Source: Arthrobacter agilis
GTDB taxonomy: Bacteria; Actinomycetota; Actinomycetes; Actinomycetales; Micrococcaceae
Direction of reading: 5' to 3'
DNA: 64,000 bases
NCBI RefSeq assembly: GCF_006494655.1
Contig: NZ_VHIM01000006.1
Coordinates: forward strand, 1-64,000
Positions 34,165 to 44,628 of the stretch are shown here, piece after piece (positions within the stretch are counted from its first letter, which is position 1; each line of letters begins with the position of its first letter). Made by a program: the position numbers and the translations under genes. The notes below the pieces were generated by a model. That model was not told the DNA's origin, made no database searches, and was given only the letters and a program-made list of their open reading frames with translations.

Positions 34165-35859
34165 GTGACGCAGGACGAAACGCGCGGACGTCGCGGCACT
34201 GCCGCCGCCGTCGTCGCCTCCGCTTCCGCGTCCGAGGCCGCCGAGGTGCAGCAAATGCTGAGGAGCGGTGGCCTGACCGGCACGATCACCGCAGCGGGAG
34301 ACGACCTGCTCGTCGAGGTGCTGTCCTTCCAGCCGGACATCCTCGTCGTCGACCTCGAGATCGCCCTGACCCATGCGGAGTCCCTGCCGGAAATCATCGC
34401 GCAGCACCGGCAGCTCGCCGGCCTGCCCGTCATCCTGCTCCTGCCCGATGCGGGGGTGGGACAGCTGCCCGAGGGTCTCCTGCCCTACGTCTCGGACATC
34501 GTCTTCAGGCCACTCACCGCCGCCGAGCTGGTGCACCGGGTCCGTGCGGCGGTCACCCGGCGGCGCCGCCGCCAGTCGCAGCGCGCCGCGTCCGCCCGCC
34601 TGCGTGAGGACATGCGACGGATTTCGGCGGGCATCCGCGCCACCAACGATCCCACCGTGATGGTCGGGGACGCCCTCCCCGCCGTGGGCCGGGCCCTGGG
34701 TGCACACCATGTAGCCCTGCAGTTGTTCGACGACGAGCGCATCGCCGCGCAGGGAAGCAGCTGGACCGCCGGGGAGGCCCGGGTAGCGAGCTACTCCACG
34801 CCGAGCACGGACGACGACGCGGCGTTCGCCGTCGCGCGCTCGCTGTGGGAGGAGACTGCCGCGGCGACCTTCGATTCGGACGCTGCTCCCGCGAGCCGGT
34901 CCGGCGCCGCACCCGTGCCCGCCTGGATCCGGCTCCCCTCGGACAGGACCGTCCGGGTCAGCGGAGCGGTGGCGGCCCTCGGTGAAGGGGCTGGCCCGTT
35001 TGGCCTGCTCTGGATCGTCGCGGAGGATACGGACCTCGCGTGGAGCGGCGTCAAGAGCGCGCTGACCCAGCATGTGCTCGGCAACCTCGCCCACGGACTG
35101 ATCCAGGCGAAGCTCATCTCGACCCAGCAACAGGCGGTGCGCAAGCTGCACGCCCTCAACAAGGCGAAGAGCGACTTCGTGGGCACCGTCAATCACGAGC
35201 TCCGCACTCCGCTCGCCTCCATCACCGGTTACCTCGAGATGATCATCGACGGAGTGGGCGGGGAGCTTCCGCCCGAGGCGAGCACCATGCTGCACGCCGT
35301 GGAGCGCAACACCGCGAAACTGAGCCGGCTGATCGAGAACATCTCGGCGCTGTCCTCGCGCGAGGACGATCTCCCCGCGCACGAGCCCGTCGACATCGTG
35401 CACCTCGTCTCGGAGCTGACCAGCCGCTCGGTACTGCAGGCCTCCGCCGGCGGGATCCTGCTCGACTGCGTTCTTCCGGACCGACCCATCACCGTTTCCG
35501 GCGACCGCGAGCAACTCTCCGACGCCCTCGCCGGCGTGCTCTCCAACGCGCTCACGTTCACGCGCGAGGACGGCACCGTGTCGGTGCGCGTGGCCGGCGG
35601 GCCCGAGGACGATCGGGTGGTCATCACGGTGAGCGACACGGGCATCGGGATCCCGCCGGACGACCTCCCGAGGCTCTTCGACTCCTTCCACCGGGCTGCC
35701 AACGCCCCGCAGGCTCTCCCGGGTGCCGGGGTGGGCCTGTCCATCGCCAGGAACACGCTGGAGGACCACCGGGGCAGTATCAGGATCGACTCGAGCCTGG
35801 GCCTCGGGACCACGGTCGTCATCACGCTACCGCTGCTCGATCAGGCTGCCATAAGCTGA
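34165..35859 (+). CDS. Soluble hybrid-type histidine kinase with degenerate receiver domain
   Basis: A 564-residue cytoplasmic kinase. Residues 15-130 fold like a receiver: an Asp remains in ILVVDLE, but the upstream acidic pair is absent and the switch Lys is Arg (FRPLTAAEL), so it is probably a pseudo-receiver. A GAF-like segment (about 155-305) follows, then HisKA with His344 in NHELRTPLASITGY and an HATPase domain with DTGIGIPPDDL and GVGLSIAR. GTG start at 34165 with GGAGGA upstream. No regulator gene is adjacent; the next gene, 26 nt on, encodes a helical protein of unknown function. Confidence 0.88.
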   Translation: MTQDETRGRRGTAAAVVASASASEAAEVQQMLRSGGLTGTITAAGDDLLVEVLSFQPDILVVDLEIALTHAESLPEIIAQHRQLAGLPVILLLPDAGVGQLPEGLLPYVSDIVFRPLTAAELVHRVRAAVTRRRRRQSQRAASARLREDMRRISAGIRATNDPTVMVGDALPAVGRALGAHHVALQLFDDERIAAQGSSWTAGEARVASYSTPSTDDDAAFAVARSLWEETAAATFDSDAAPASRSGAAPVPAWIRLPSDRTVRVSGAVAALGEGAGPFGLLWIVAEDTDLAWSGVKSALTQHVLGNLAHGLIQAKLISTQQQAVRKLHALNKAKSDFVGTVNHELRTPLASITGYLEMIIDGVGGELPPEASTMLHAVERNTAKLSRLIENISALSSREDDLPAHEPVDIVHLVSELTSRSVLQASAGGILLDCVLPDRPITVSGDREQLSDALAGVLSNALTFTREDGTVSVRVAGGPEDDRVVITVSDTGIGIPPDDLPRLFDSFHRAANAPQALPGAGVGLSIARNTLEDHRGSIRIDSSLGLGTTVVITLPLLDQAAIS

Positions 35860-35885
35860 AGGGCCCCTATCGGAAGGACCCGCAG

Positions 35886-36425
35886 ATGACCCCGGCCCGG
35901 AACGGCATTCCCGTTCACCACCTCGACCTGGAGACCCTCCTGCCCTATCTCGATCTCCATCTGGTCGGCGCCACGAACGGAGTGCGGCTGTTCGAGGCGG
36001 CGGGCAGGTCGTGGGCGGACACGCCCTACGAGGAGGATTTCGGCCGCCTCCGCACCGAGATCTTGGAGGAGCGGGCCTTCCTCAAGGGCCTCATCATCTC
36101 GCTGGGTCACCGACCGGGGCCGCTCAAGATGGCCCTCGCCCGGGCGCTCTCCGTGCTGGCCGAGGTGAACCCGCTCAACCCCCTGCGGCGCAAGGCCAGC
36201 GCCGGCTCGCAGTTGGAGCTGGAATCCCTGCAGTCCCTGCTCAAGGGCAAGGAGGCGCTCTGGTCCACCCTGGTCGCCCTGGCAGCACGGACGCCTGCCC
36301 CTTCGGGAGACGCCCTCCTCGACCCGGCGGAGCTCGAGCGCCTGCTCGAGACATCGAGGCGGCAGCAGGACGTCGTGGCCCGCGTGATGACGGAGACGGC
36401 GCCCGACCGCTTCCTCCATCAGTGA
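35886..36425 (+). CDS. Conserved-looking helical protein of unknown function
   Basis: A 179-residue soluble protein I do not recognise. It appears to be an alpha-helical bundle: amphipathic segments near residues 12-40, 50-75 (TEILEERAFLKGLIISLGH), 80-95, 107-133 and 150-172. There is no signal peptide, membrane helix or cysteine cluster. Scattered Glu and His residues in the helices loosely recall ferritin-like bundles, but no ExxH pair is clear. A GGAAGGACC site precedes the ATG and only 26 nt separate it from the kinase gene, so it is probably in that operon and may act in its signalling. Function unknown. Confidence 0.75.
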   Translation: MTPARNGIPVHHLDLETLLPYLDLHLVGATNGVRLFEAAGRSWADTPYEEDFGRLRTEILEERAFLKGLIISLGHRPGPLKMALARALSVLAEVNPLNPLRRKASAGSQLELESLQSLLKGKEALWSTLVALAARTPAPSGDALLDPAELERLLETSRRQQDVVARVMTETAPDRFLHQ

Positions 36426-36447
36426 CCGGTGTGCGGGCCGCCCTGCC

Positions 36448-38022
36448 CTACTGCCCCGCGGGCTCCTCGTACTTCGGGAAGACCGGTGACGGGGCCGGCA
36501 GGACCGTTCCCGGGACGATCCGCTCGTCGAGCGCTGCGAACAGGCGCAGATCGTCGCCGGCGTCGGTCCCCTGGCCCAGCGCGGTGAGGATCTGCCCTGC
36601 ACTGGTGGGCATGACGGGCTGCGCGAGGATCGCGACGACCCGAAGCACTTCGAGGGTCACGTAGAGCACCGTGTTCATGCGCTCCGGGTCGGTCTTGCGG
36701 AGAACCCAGGGCTGCTGGTCCGCGAAGTAGGCGTTCGTGTCACCGAGCACCGTCCAGACCGCCTCGAGGGCCCGGGAGAACTCCTGACGGTCGTAGGCGG
36801 AGCGGCTCGCATCGAGCAGGCCGTGGGCCTGGTCGAGGATCGCAGTGTCCGCCGGCGCGAGCTCTCCCGGTTCCGGGACGACGCCCGCGCAGTTCTTGGC
36901 CACCATCGACAGCGACCGCTGGGCGAGGTTGCCGAAGTTGTTGGCGAGGTCGGAGTTCATGCGTCCGACGACGGCTTCGTGGCTGTACGAGCCGTCGGCG
37001 CCGAAGGGCACCTCCCGCAGCAGGAAGAAGCGCACCTGGTCGAGCCCGTACTGGTCCACCCAGTCGCGGGGGGCCACCGTGTTGCCGAGGGACTTGGACA
37101 TCTTGACGCCGCGGTTGTGCAGGAACCCGTGGATCATCACGCGCTTCGGCAGTTCGAGGCCCGCGGACATGAGGAAGGCCGGCCAGTAGATGGCGTGGAA
37201 GCGCGAGATGTCCTTGCCGATCACGTGGACGTCCGCGGGCCAGAACTTCCGGAAGGACTCGGACTCGGTGTCGGGGAAGCCCACACCGGTCAGGTAGTTG
37301 GTGAGGGCGTCCACCCACACGTACATGACGTGGCGGTCGTTCCCCGGGACCGGGACACCCCAGTCGAACGTGGTGCGGCTGATGGACAGGTCCTCGAGGC
37401 CGCGGCGCACGAAGGAGATGACCTCGTTGAACCTCGACTGCGGCGCACCGAACTCCGGCTGCTCCTCGTAGAGGTCCAGGAGCCGCTGCTGGTAGGCGGA
37501 CAGGCGGAAGAAGTAGCTCTCCTCCTCCGTCCAGGTGACCTCGGTGTCGGTCTCCTTCGAGTAGCGCACGCCGTCGTCACGGAGCTCGGTGTCGTCCTCG
37601 GCCCAGAAGGCCTCGTCGCGGACGGAGTACCAGCCGGCGTACGTGTCGAGGTAGATGTCCCCGTTGGCCTCCATGCGCTTCCAGATGTCGGTGGCGGCCG
37701 CGTAGTGGTCCTCGTCCGTGGTCCGGATGAAGCGGTCGTAGGAGGTGCCGACGACGTCGTTCATCTCACGGAATGCCAGCGCGTTGCGGGTGGCGAGCTC
37801 GCGGACGGGGATACCCTCGCGGTCCGCAGCCTGCTGCATCTTCAGTCCGTGCTCGTCCGTCCCGGTCAGGTACCTGACGTCGAACCCGTCCAGCCGTTTG
37901 AAGCGGGCCAGGGCGTCGACCGCGATCGTCTCGTAGGCGTGCCCGATGTGCGGCACCCCGTTGGGGTAGGAGATGGCGGTGGTGATGTAGAACGAGGGCT
38001 TGGCGCCGGCTGCGGGAGTCAC
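36448..38022 (-). CDS. metG: Methionyl-tRNA synthetase
   Basis: Class I synthetase charging tRNA-Met. 524 residues; HIGH motif in [13 protein letters not shown] (about 19-31), KMSKS motif in [11 protein letters not shown]. The zinc-knuckle cysteines are missing in the connective peptide ([15 protein letters not shown]), so it is the zinc-free type, without the C-terminal tRNA-binding extension. GTG start; TAATTT ends six bases upstream, so probably leaderless. Convergent with the helical protein gene, 22 nt apart. Confidence 0.95.
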   Translation of the reverse strand: MTPAAGAKPSFYITTAISYPNGVPHIGHAYETIAVDALARFKRLDGFDVRYLTGTDEHGLKMQQAADREGIPVRELATRNALAFREMNDVVGTSYDRFIRTTDEDHYAAATDIWKRMEANGDIYLDTYAGWYSVRDEAFWAEDDTELRDDGVRYSKETDTEVTWTEEESYFFRLSAYQQRLLDLYEEQPEFGAPQSRFNEVISFVRRGLEDLSISRTTFDWGVPVPGNDRHVMYVWVDALTNYLTGVGFPDTESESFRKFWPADVHVIGKDISRFHAIYWPAFLMSAGLELPKRVMIHGFLHNRGVKMSKSLGNTVAPRDWVDQYGLDQVRFFLLREVPFGADGSYSHEAVVGRMNSDLANNFGNLAQRSLSMVAKNCAGVVPEPGELAPADTAILDQAHGLLDASRSAYDRQEFSRALEAVWTVLGDTNAYFADQQPWVLRKTDPERMNTVLYVTLEVLRVVAILAQPVMPTSAGQILTALGQGTDAGDDLRLFAALDERIVPGTVLPAPSPVFPKYEEPAGQ

Positions 38023-38068
38023 CCTATGAAATTACCCCGCCCGGTACGGATTTGCCCAAGCGCCCGCG

Positions 38069-38998
38069 CTACGCCCGGCCGACGGCGTCGAGGCCGAGGA
38101 CTGCATGCGCACCCCACGTGCGGTTGGCGATCTGCGTGACCCGGAGGTCGACGACGGAGCTCGCCAGGGCGAGCGCGGTCTTCCGCTCCAGCCCGTACAG
38201 CCGCTGCAGCCACGTCAGCATGGCGCCGAGGGCTTCCGCCGTCGCCCGGTTCAGGTCCGCGTCGAAGCCGAACGTGATCCGCGCCGACGGGGTGAGCGCG
38301 TGGATGCCGGTCAGTGGAGCGTCACGGACGACGTCGACCGTCAGGGTCGTCGTCATGCCGCACTCGATCGCGGTGCCGCCCACTTCCCCGTCGCCCTGCG
38401 CGGCATGGCCGTCCCCGAGGTGCAGGAGAGCGCCCGGAACCGTGACCGGCAGGAACAGCGTGGACCCCGCGGTGAGCTCACGGCAGTCGATGTTCCCGCC
38501 ACCGGCGGCGCGGGGCGGCGTGGTCGAGTGTTCGCCGGGCTCGGCCGGGGGCAGGCCGACGACGCCGAGGAACGGGTCCAGGCGGACGGACTGTCCGTAC
38601 TGGTTGGTCCCCGTCATCGTGTCCCGGTCGAGCTCCCACAGGAGCCAGGCGGGATCGGTCCCTGCCAGGCCGAGGCTGTGTGCGAACGCGTCGTCGAGCC
38701 GTCCGGCCGCCGTCCAGCCCCACCCGGCGGTCTCGAACGCTTCGAACCGGAGCGCCAGCACGTCGCCCGGCACGGTGCCGGCGATCTCGATGGGCCCGGT
38801 GAGGGCGTGGCCGCGACGGTCAGGGAACCGGTAGGGGGTCACCGCTCCCGGTGACGCCTGCCGTTCGAGGTGACCCCACGCGTCGAGGGACTCGACGACC
38901 ACGCGGTCTCCGGGCTCGATCCGCAGCACGGGAGGCGTCGCGCGCGAGAGCACCTGCGTGGCGGTGGCCTGCTCCGCGGGGAGGTGGTGTGTTGGCAT
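38069..38998 (-). CDS. Acetamidase/formamidase-family amidohydrolase
   Basis: A 309-residue member of the acetamidase/formamidase family, which releases ammonia from small amides. Typical blocks are PGDRVVVESLDAWGHL near residue 30, TGPIEIAGTVPGDVLALRF near 68, and GGNIDCRELTAGSTLFLPV followed by GDGHAAQGDGEVGGTAIE. The start at 38998 has AAGGA upstream and lies 47 nt after serA on the same strand. No amide transporter is adjacent; the substrate is inferred from the family only. Confidence 0.9.
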   Translation of the reverse strand: MPTHHLPAEQATATQVLSRATPPVLRIEPGDRVVVESLDAWGHLERQASPGAVTPYRFPDRRGHALTGPIEIAGTVPGDVLALRFEAFETAGWGWTAAGRLDDAFAHSLGLAGTDPAWLLWELDRDTMTGTNQYGQSVRLDPFLGVVGLPPAEPGEHSTTPPRAAGGGNIDCRELTAGSTLFLPVTVPGALLHLGDGHAAQGDGEVGGTAIECGMTTTLTVDVVRDAPLTGIHALTPSARITFGFDADLNRATAEALGAMLTWLQRLYGLERKTALALASSVVDLRVTQIANRTWGAHAVLGLDAVGRA

Positions 38999-39045
38999 CG
39001 ATGTCCTTACCGAGAGAGCGCTGTATCCGGGCAGTACCCGCCGGG

Positions 39046-40638
39046 TCAGTCCTGGAGATCGACCTCGCGCGCCACCGTGGCACCGATCTCGGCGCGGATG
39101 GCATCGAGCACCTCCTGGGGCACGGCGCTGTCCACCGTGAGGAGGGACAGTGCCTGGCCGCCCTCCGTGTTGCGTGCCACCTGCATGCCGGCGATGTTGA
39201 TGTTCCGCTCGCCGAGCAGCCGCCCGAGCGTGCCGATGACCCCCGGCCGGTCGGTGTAGAGCAGGACGAGGAGGTGCTCGCTGATGGGGATCTCGAGATC
39301 GTAGCCGTTCACCCCGACGAGCTTCTCCACCTGCTTCGGGCCGGTCAGGGTCCCTGCGACGGAGATCCGGGAACCGTCGGAGAGCGCCCCGCGGAGTCGG
39401 AGCACGTTGCGGTACTCCTCGGACTCGGGTGTGGTGATGAGGCGCGAGGTGACGCCGCGCTGCTCCGCGAGGACGGGTGCGTTGACGTAGGAGACCTGTT
39501 CGGAGACCACGTCGGTGAACACGCCCTTCAGGGCGGCGAGCTCGAGGGCCTTCACGTCGAGGGACGCGATCTCGCCGGCCACCTCGATGTCGATCTGCGT
39601 GAGCGAGTCGTGGGTGAGGGCGGTGAAGATCCGGCCGAGCTTCTCCATGAGCGGGATCCCGGGGCGGACCGCCGGGTCGATCACACCGCCGGCCACGTTG
39701 ACGGCGTCGGGCACCAGCTCGCCCGCGAGGGCCAGCCGGACGGATCTGGCCACCGAGATGCCGGCCTTCTCCTGGGCCTCGTCCGTCGAGGCGCCGAGGT
39801 GGGGAGTCACCACCACGGAATCGTGCGCGAAGAACGGCAGGTCCGTGCTCGGCTCCTGGACGAACACGTCCACGCCGGCGCCGGCGATCTGGCCCTGCTC
39901 GAGGGCGGTGTGCAGCGCCGCCTCGTCGATGAGGCCGCCGCGCGCCACGTTGACCACGTAGGCGGAGTCCTTCATGAGGGCGAACGCGTCGGCGCCGAGC
40001 ATGCCGATGGTCTCCGGGGTCTTCGGCATGTGGATCGTGACGAAGTCCGACTCGCGCAGCAGCTCGTCGAGCGTCACCAGCCGGACGTTCAGCTGGGCCG
40101 CGCGGGCCGAGGTCACGTACGGGTCGTAGGCGAGGATCTGCGTGCCGAACCCCTGCAGGCGTGCTGCGACCAGGGCGCCGATGCGACCGAGGCCGATGAT
40201 GCCGATGTTCTTCTCGAACAGCTCCGAGCCCGAGTACCTGGAGCGCTTCCACTCCCCCGCCTTCAGGGCTGCGCTCGCCTGGGGGATGTTCCGGGCGAGG
40301 CTCAGGATGTGGCCCACCGTCAGTTCCGCGGCGGAGATGATGTTCGACGTCGGCGCATTGACCACCATGACGCCCGCCTGCGTGGCGGCCTTGATGTCCA
40401 CATTGTCCAGGCCCACCCCGGCGCGCGCGATGACCTTGAGCTTCGGGGCGGCGGCGATGGCCTCGGCGTCCATCTGCGTCGCCGACCGCACGAGGACGGC
40501 GTCGACGTCGGCCAGTGCGCCCAGCAGCTGCGCGCGGTCCGCGCCGTCGGTGCTGCGGATCTCGAAGTCGGGGCCGAGAGCCTCGACGGTGGCGGGTGAG
40601 AGTTCCTCGGCGAGGAGGACGACGGGCTTCGGGGTCAC
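39046..40638 (-). CDS. serA: D-3-phosphoglycerate dehydrogenase
   Basis: First step of serine synthesis, oxidising 3-phosphoglycerate with NAD+. 530 residues, the long actinobacterial form: N-terminal substrate domain, Rossmann domain with GIIGLGRIGALVA, catalytic Arg/Glu/His (NVARGGLIDEAAL, VTPHLGAST), an intervening domain (about 320-455), and a C-terminal ACT domain (VLLYTDRPGVIGTLGRLLGE) that binds serine for feedback control. GTG start with AAGGA upstream. It is separated from ilvC by a strong terminator, so it is a separate unit from ilvBNC. Confidence 0.96.
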   Translation of the reverse strand: MTPKPVVLLAEELSPATVEALGPDFEIRSTDGADRAQLLGALADVDAVLVRSATQMDAEAIAAAPKLKVIARAGVGLDNVDIKAATQAGVMVVNAPTSNIISAAELTVGHILSLARNIPQASAALKAGEWKRSRYSGSELFEKNIGIIGLGRIGALVAARLQGFGTQILAYDPYVTSARAAQLNVRLVTLDELLRESDFVTIHMPKTPETIGMLGADAFALMKDSAYVVNVARGGLIDEAALHTALEQGQIAGAGVDVFVQEPSTDLPFFAHDSVVVTPHLGASTDEAQEKAGISVARSVRLALAGELVPDAVNVAGGVIDPAVRPGIPLMEKLGRIFTALTHDSLTQIDIEVAGEIASLDVKALELAALKGVFTDVVSEQVSYVNAPVLAEQRGVTSRLITTPESEEYRNVLRLRGALSDGSRISVAGTLTGPKQVEKLVGVNGYDLEIPISEHLLVLLYTDRPGVIGTLGRLLGERNINIAGMQVARNTEGGQALSLLTVDSAVPQEVLDAIRAEIGATVAREVDLQD

Positions 40639-40725
40639 GGTGTTCCTTCACGGGTGGCAGGCGGATCGAACGGGGACGGTCATCGCGTGGGGGCCGGCAC
40701 CGGACGGACCGGGCCGGGACATGGG

Positions 40726-40776
40726 TCCGGCAGGGCACCTGCTCGTCGATGAGCGTCGAACACGTGCCCTGCCGGA
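40726..40776 (-). terminator. Terminator of ilvBNC
   Basis: A perfect 13-bp stem TCCGGCAGGGCAC/GTGCCCTGCCGGA (40726-40738 with 40764-40776); the loop holds a second GCTC-GTCGAT-GAGC hairpin. It starts 13 nt after the ilvC stop. Confidence 0.85.
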
Positions 40777-40788
40777 GAGGGTGCTGCG

Positions 40789-41865
<1,077 letters not shown>

Positions 41866-42378
41866 TCAGGCGCTGCGCAGGGCGCGGTCGCTCATCGACT
41901 TCGCCCCCCGGCCGATCGCGAGCGTGCCCGACTGGACGATCTCGCGGATGCCGAAGGGTTCGAGCACCGACAGGAGGGCCGAGAGCTTCTCGGGCGTGCC
42001 GGTGGCCTCGATGATCAGGGAGTCGATGGCGACGTCGACGACCGAGGCGCGGAAGAGGTCCGCGGCCTGGGTCACCTGCAGGCGGGTCGAGGCGTCGGCC
42101 CTGACCTTGATCAGGACGTGGTCGCGCTGAACCGACTGCTCGCTGGTCAGCTCGACGATCTTGATCACGTTGATGAGCTTGTTGAGCTGCTTGGTGACCT
42201 GCTCGAGGAGATCGCCCTCGGCCTCCACCACAACGGTGATGCGGGACATGCCCGCGACTTCGGTCGGTCCGACCGCAAGCGAGTTGATGTTGAACGCGCG
42301 CCGTGCGAACAGGCTGGCGACGCGGGTCAGGACGCCGGGTACGTCCTCGACAAGGACGGAGAGTGTGTGCCGTGCCAT
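41866..42378 (-). CDS. ilvN: Acetolactate synthase small (regulatory) subunit
   Basis: Regulatory subunit that activates IlvB and mediates valine feedback. 170 residues: N-terminal ACT domain (HTLSVLVEDVPGVLTRVASL, NINSLAVGPTE) and a C-terminal domain. Begins 2 nt after the ilvB stop. Confidence 0.96.
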   Translation of the reverse strand: MARHTLSVLVEDVPGVLTRVASLFARRAFNINSLAVGPTEVAGMSRITVVVEAEGDLLEQVTKQLNKLINVIKIVELTSEQSVQRDHVLIKVRADASTRLQVTQAADLFRASVVDVAIDSLIIEATGTPEKLSALLSVLEPFGIREIVQSGTLAIGRGAKSMSDRALRSA

Positions 42379-42380
42379 GG

Positions 42381-44258
42381 TCAGTCCTCCTGCTCCCAGG
42401 TCGGGGTCATGTTGCGGGCGATCTGGATGAGGTCGTTGCTGACTCCCGACGGGACCATCGGCCAGACCATCGAATCACGGCTGACCACGAAGTCGACGAC
42501 GACGGGCCGGTCGTTGATCGCGAGTGCTTGCTGGATGGTGGCGTCGATGTCCTCGTCGCGCTCGCAGCGCAGGCCCACGCACCCGTACGCATCCGCGAGC
42601 TTGACGAAGTCCGGGACGCGGACGGTGTCGTGCCCCGTGTTCAGGTCCGTGTTGGAGTAGCGGCCCTCGTAGAACAGGGTCTGCCACTGCCGCACCATGC
42701 CGAGCGAGGAGTTGTTGATGACCGCGACCTTGATGGGGATGTTGTTGATCACGCAGGTCGCGAGTTCCTGGTTGGTCATCTGGAAGCAGCCGTCGCCGTC
42801 GATGGCCCAGACCACGCGGTCGGGATTGCCCACCTTCGCACCCATGGCTGCCGGGACGGAGTAGCCCATGGTGCCGAGGCCGCCCGAATTGAGCCAGGCG
42901 TGCGGGCGCTCGTACTGGATGAACTGTGCCGCCCACATCTGGTGCTGGCCCACTCCCGAGACGAAGACGCCCTCGGGTCCGGTCAGCTCGCCGATGCGCT
43001 TGATGACCTGCTGCGGCGCGGAGAGACCGTCGTCGGGCTGCGTGAACCCGACCGGGTAGGTCTCCCGCAGGTGGTTGATGGTCCTCCACCAGGCGGAGAT
43101 GTCGGGGCGGTCCTGGGTCTCGAAGTTCTCGCGGACCGCGGAGGTCAGTTCAGGGATGATCTCCTTGACGGATCCGACGATCGGGACGTCGGCGGTGCGG
43201 TTCTTGGATATCTCGGCGGGGTCGATGTCCGCGTGGATCACCTTGGCGTTCGGGGCGAAGCTCGAGAGGACACCGGTCACGCGGTCGTCGAAGCGTGCGC
43301 CGAGGGTGATCAGGAGGTCCGCCTGCTGCAGGGCGGTCACGGCGGAGACCGAACCGTGCATGCCGGGCATCCCGACGTGCTGGTCGTGGGAGTCGGGGAA
43401 GACCCCGCGCGCCATCAGCGTGGTCACCACCGGGGCACCGACCAGTTCGGCCAGTTCCTTCAGCTCGGCCGATGCGTGGCCCTTGACCACGCCGCCACCG
43501 ACGTAGAACACCGGGCGCTGGGACGCGCCGATGAGCCGGGCTGCCTCGCGGACCTGCTTGGAGTGGCCCCGCACGACGGGACGGTAGCCGGGGATGTCCA
43601 CCTTCGGCGGCCAGGAGAACGTCATGGTGGACTGCTGCGCATCCTTGGCGACGTCCACCAGGACGGGGCCCGGGCGGCCCGTGGTCGCGATGTGGAAGGC
43701 CTCGGCGAGGACGCGCGGGATGTCCTGCGCGTCGGTGACGAGGTACGAGTGCTTGGTGATCGGCATGGTGATGCCGACGATGTCCGCCTCCTGGAACGCG
43801 TCCGACCCGATGAAGGCACTGGACACCTGTCCCGTGATCGCGACCATCGGCACGGAGTCCATGTGCGCGTCGGCGATGGCCGTGACGAGGTTGGTGGCGC
43901 CCGGACCGGAGGTGGCGATGCAGACTCCGGGACGGCCCGTCACCATGGCGTAGCCCTGGGCGGCGTGTCCGGCACCCTGCTCGTGCCGCACCAGGATGTG
44001 CCGAAGCTTCGTGGAGGCGAGGAGGGGATCGTACGTGGGCAGGATCGCCCCACCCGGCAGGCCGAAGACGTCGTCGACACCGAGTTCCTCGAGGGACCGG
44101 ACGATCGCGGCGGATCCGAGCATCTGGGTGGGCGCGACCACGGCGTTGGGGCCGCGAACGGCGCTCACCGGGACGGGCGCGGTCTCACGCGCAGGTGCTG
44201 CGGGAGGTGCTGGCCTTGCTGCCAGCAGCGCTGGGCTGATGGGCGATCCCTTGGACAT
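42381..44258 (-). CDS. ilvB: Acetolactate synthase large (catalytic) subunit
   Basis: ThDP/FAD enzyme making acetolactate or acetohydroxybutyrate from pyruvate, the entry to branched-chain amino acid synthesis. 625 residues with a 40-residue Ala/Pro-rich N-terminal extension. ThDP glutamate in [19 protein letters not shown] region [13 protein letters not shown], and the ThDP/Mg signature [17 protein letters not shown] followed by [12 protein letters not shown] are present. The ATG at 44258 has AAGGAAG upstream. Expression is governed by the attenuator directly upstream. Confidence 0.97.
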   Translation of the reverse strand: MSKGSPISPALLAARPAPPAAPARETAPVPVSAVRGPNAVVAPTQMLGSAAIVRSLEELGVDDVFGLPGGAILPTYDPLLASTKLRHILVRHEQGAGHAAQGYAMVTGRPGVCIATSGPGATNLVTAIADAHMDSVPMVAITGQVSSAFIGSDAFQEADIVGITMPITKHSYLVTDAQDIPRVLAEAFHIATTGRPGPVLVDVAKDAQQSTMTFSWPPKVDIPGYRPVVRGHSKQVREAARLIGASQRPVFYVGGGVVKGHASAELKELAELVGAPVVTTLMARGVFPDSHDQHVGMPGMHGSVSAVTALQQADLLITLGARFDDRVTGVLSSFAPNAKVIHADIDPAEISKNRTADVPIVGSVKEIIPELTSAVRENFETQDRPDISAWWRTINHLRETYPVGFTQPDDGLSAPQQVIKRIGELTGPEGVFVSGVGQHQMWAAQFIQYERPHAWLNSGGLGTMGYSVPAAMGAKVGNPDRVVWAIDGDGCFQMTNQELATCVINNIPIKVAVINNSSLGMVRQWQTLFYEGRYSNTDLNTGHDTVRVPDFVKLADAYGCVGLRCERDEDIDATIQQALAINDRPVVVDFVVSRDSMVWPMVPSGVSNDLIQIARNMTPTWEQED

Positions 44259-44347
44259 CTCGGACTTCCTTCGGAACGTTTGCTGCACGGGTGCGGCTAT
44301 GACTGCGGACGGCCTCCGCGGGCTTCTTCGCCGACAGGTCATGTCAA

Positions 44348-44386
44348 CAAAAAAACCCCTCAGCCTGGTGGGCTCTGCGAGGGGTT
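44348..44386 (-). promoter_or_regulatory. Transcription attenuator (intrinsic terminator) upstream of ilvB
   Basis: AACCCCTC (44354-44361) pairs with GAGGGGTT (44379-44386), with AGCC/GGCT (44362-44365 with 44371-44374) inside. On the minus strand it is followed by a run of seven T. It lies between the leader peptide stop and ilvB. Ribosome stalling in the leader would have to disrupt it; I have not traced the alternative antiterminator pairing. Confidence 0.85.
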
Positions 44387-44418
44387 GCGCGTGACTGCAG
44401 TCGTCTGGTGGACGGGCT

Positions 44419-44466
44419 TCAGGCCACGCGCTGTATAAGGACGACGACTACGGGTTCGGGCTGCAT
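44419..44466 (-). CDS. ilvL: ilvB leader peptide (branched-chain attenuation)
   Basis: A 15-codon reading frame encoding [15 protein letters not shown]. Four consecutive valine codons then leucine and isoleucine make it an obvious sensor of charged branched-chain tRNAs: starvation stalls the ribosome here and should allow read-through of the terminator 33 nt downstream. A candidate promoter on this strand (TTGACA at 44502-44497, GAGACT at 44478-44473) would place the transcription start at the ATG itself, so the leader peptide mRNA may be leaderless; a GGAG at nine bases upstream is the alternative initiation signal. Confidence 0.88.
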   Translation of the reverse strand: MQPEPVVVVLIQRVA

Positions 44467-44472
44467 ATGAGT

Positions 44473-44502
44473 AGTCTCCACGCCTCCGCGAAAGAGTGTC
44501 AA
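44473..44502 (-). promoter_or_regulatory. Candidate ilvBNC promoter
   Basis: Consensus TTGACA (44502-44497) and GAGACT (44478-44473), 18 nt apart, ending six bases before the leader-peptide ATG. Confidence 0.6.
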
Positions 44503-44527
44503 CCGGACCCTCTGCCGTCTCGCATCG

Positions 44528-44552
44528 TGGACAAGTAGTCCAGTTAGTGGAC
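44528..44552. repeat. Alternating TGGAC/GTCCA/TGGAC repeat upstream of the ilvB promoter
   Basis: TGGAC (44528-44532), GTCCA (44538-44542) and TGGAC (44548-44552) are spaced 5 nt apart, giving two overlapping 5-5-5 dyads with a 10-bp period. It lies 26 nt upstream of the ilvB -35 and before the ilvD terminator; a possible operator. Confidence 0.4.
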
Positions 44553-44573
44553 ATTAACACGACCGGCCGACGG

Positions 44574-44603
44574 CGGCCGGAAGGACTGCGGTCCTTCCGG
44601 CCG
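44574..44603 (-). terminator. Terminator of ilvD
   Basis: A perfect 13-bp stem CGGCCGGAAGGAC/GTCCTTCCGGCCG with loop TGCG, 26 nt after the ilvD stop. It separates ilvD from ilvBNC. Confidence 0.85.
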
Positions 44604-44628
44604 GCGGGCGGCAACGGCGTGTGGGCGC

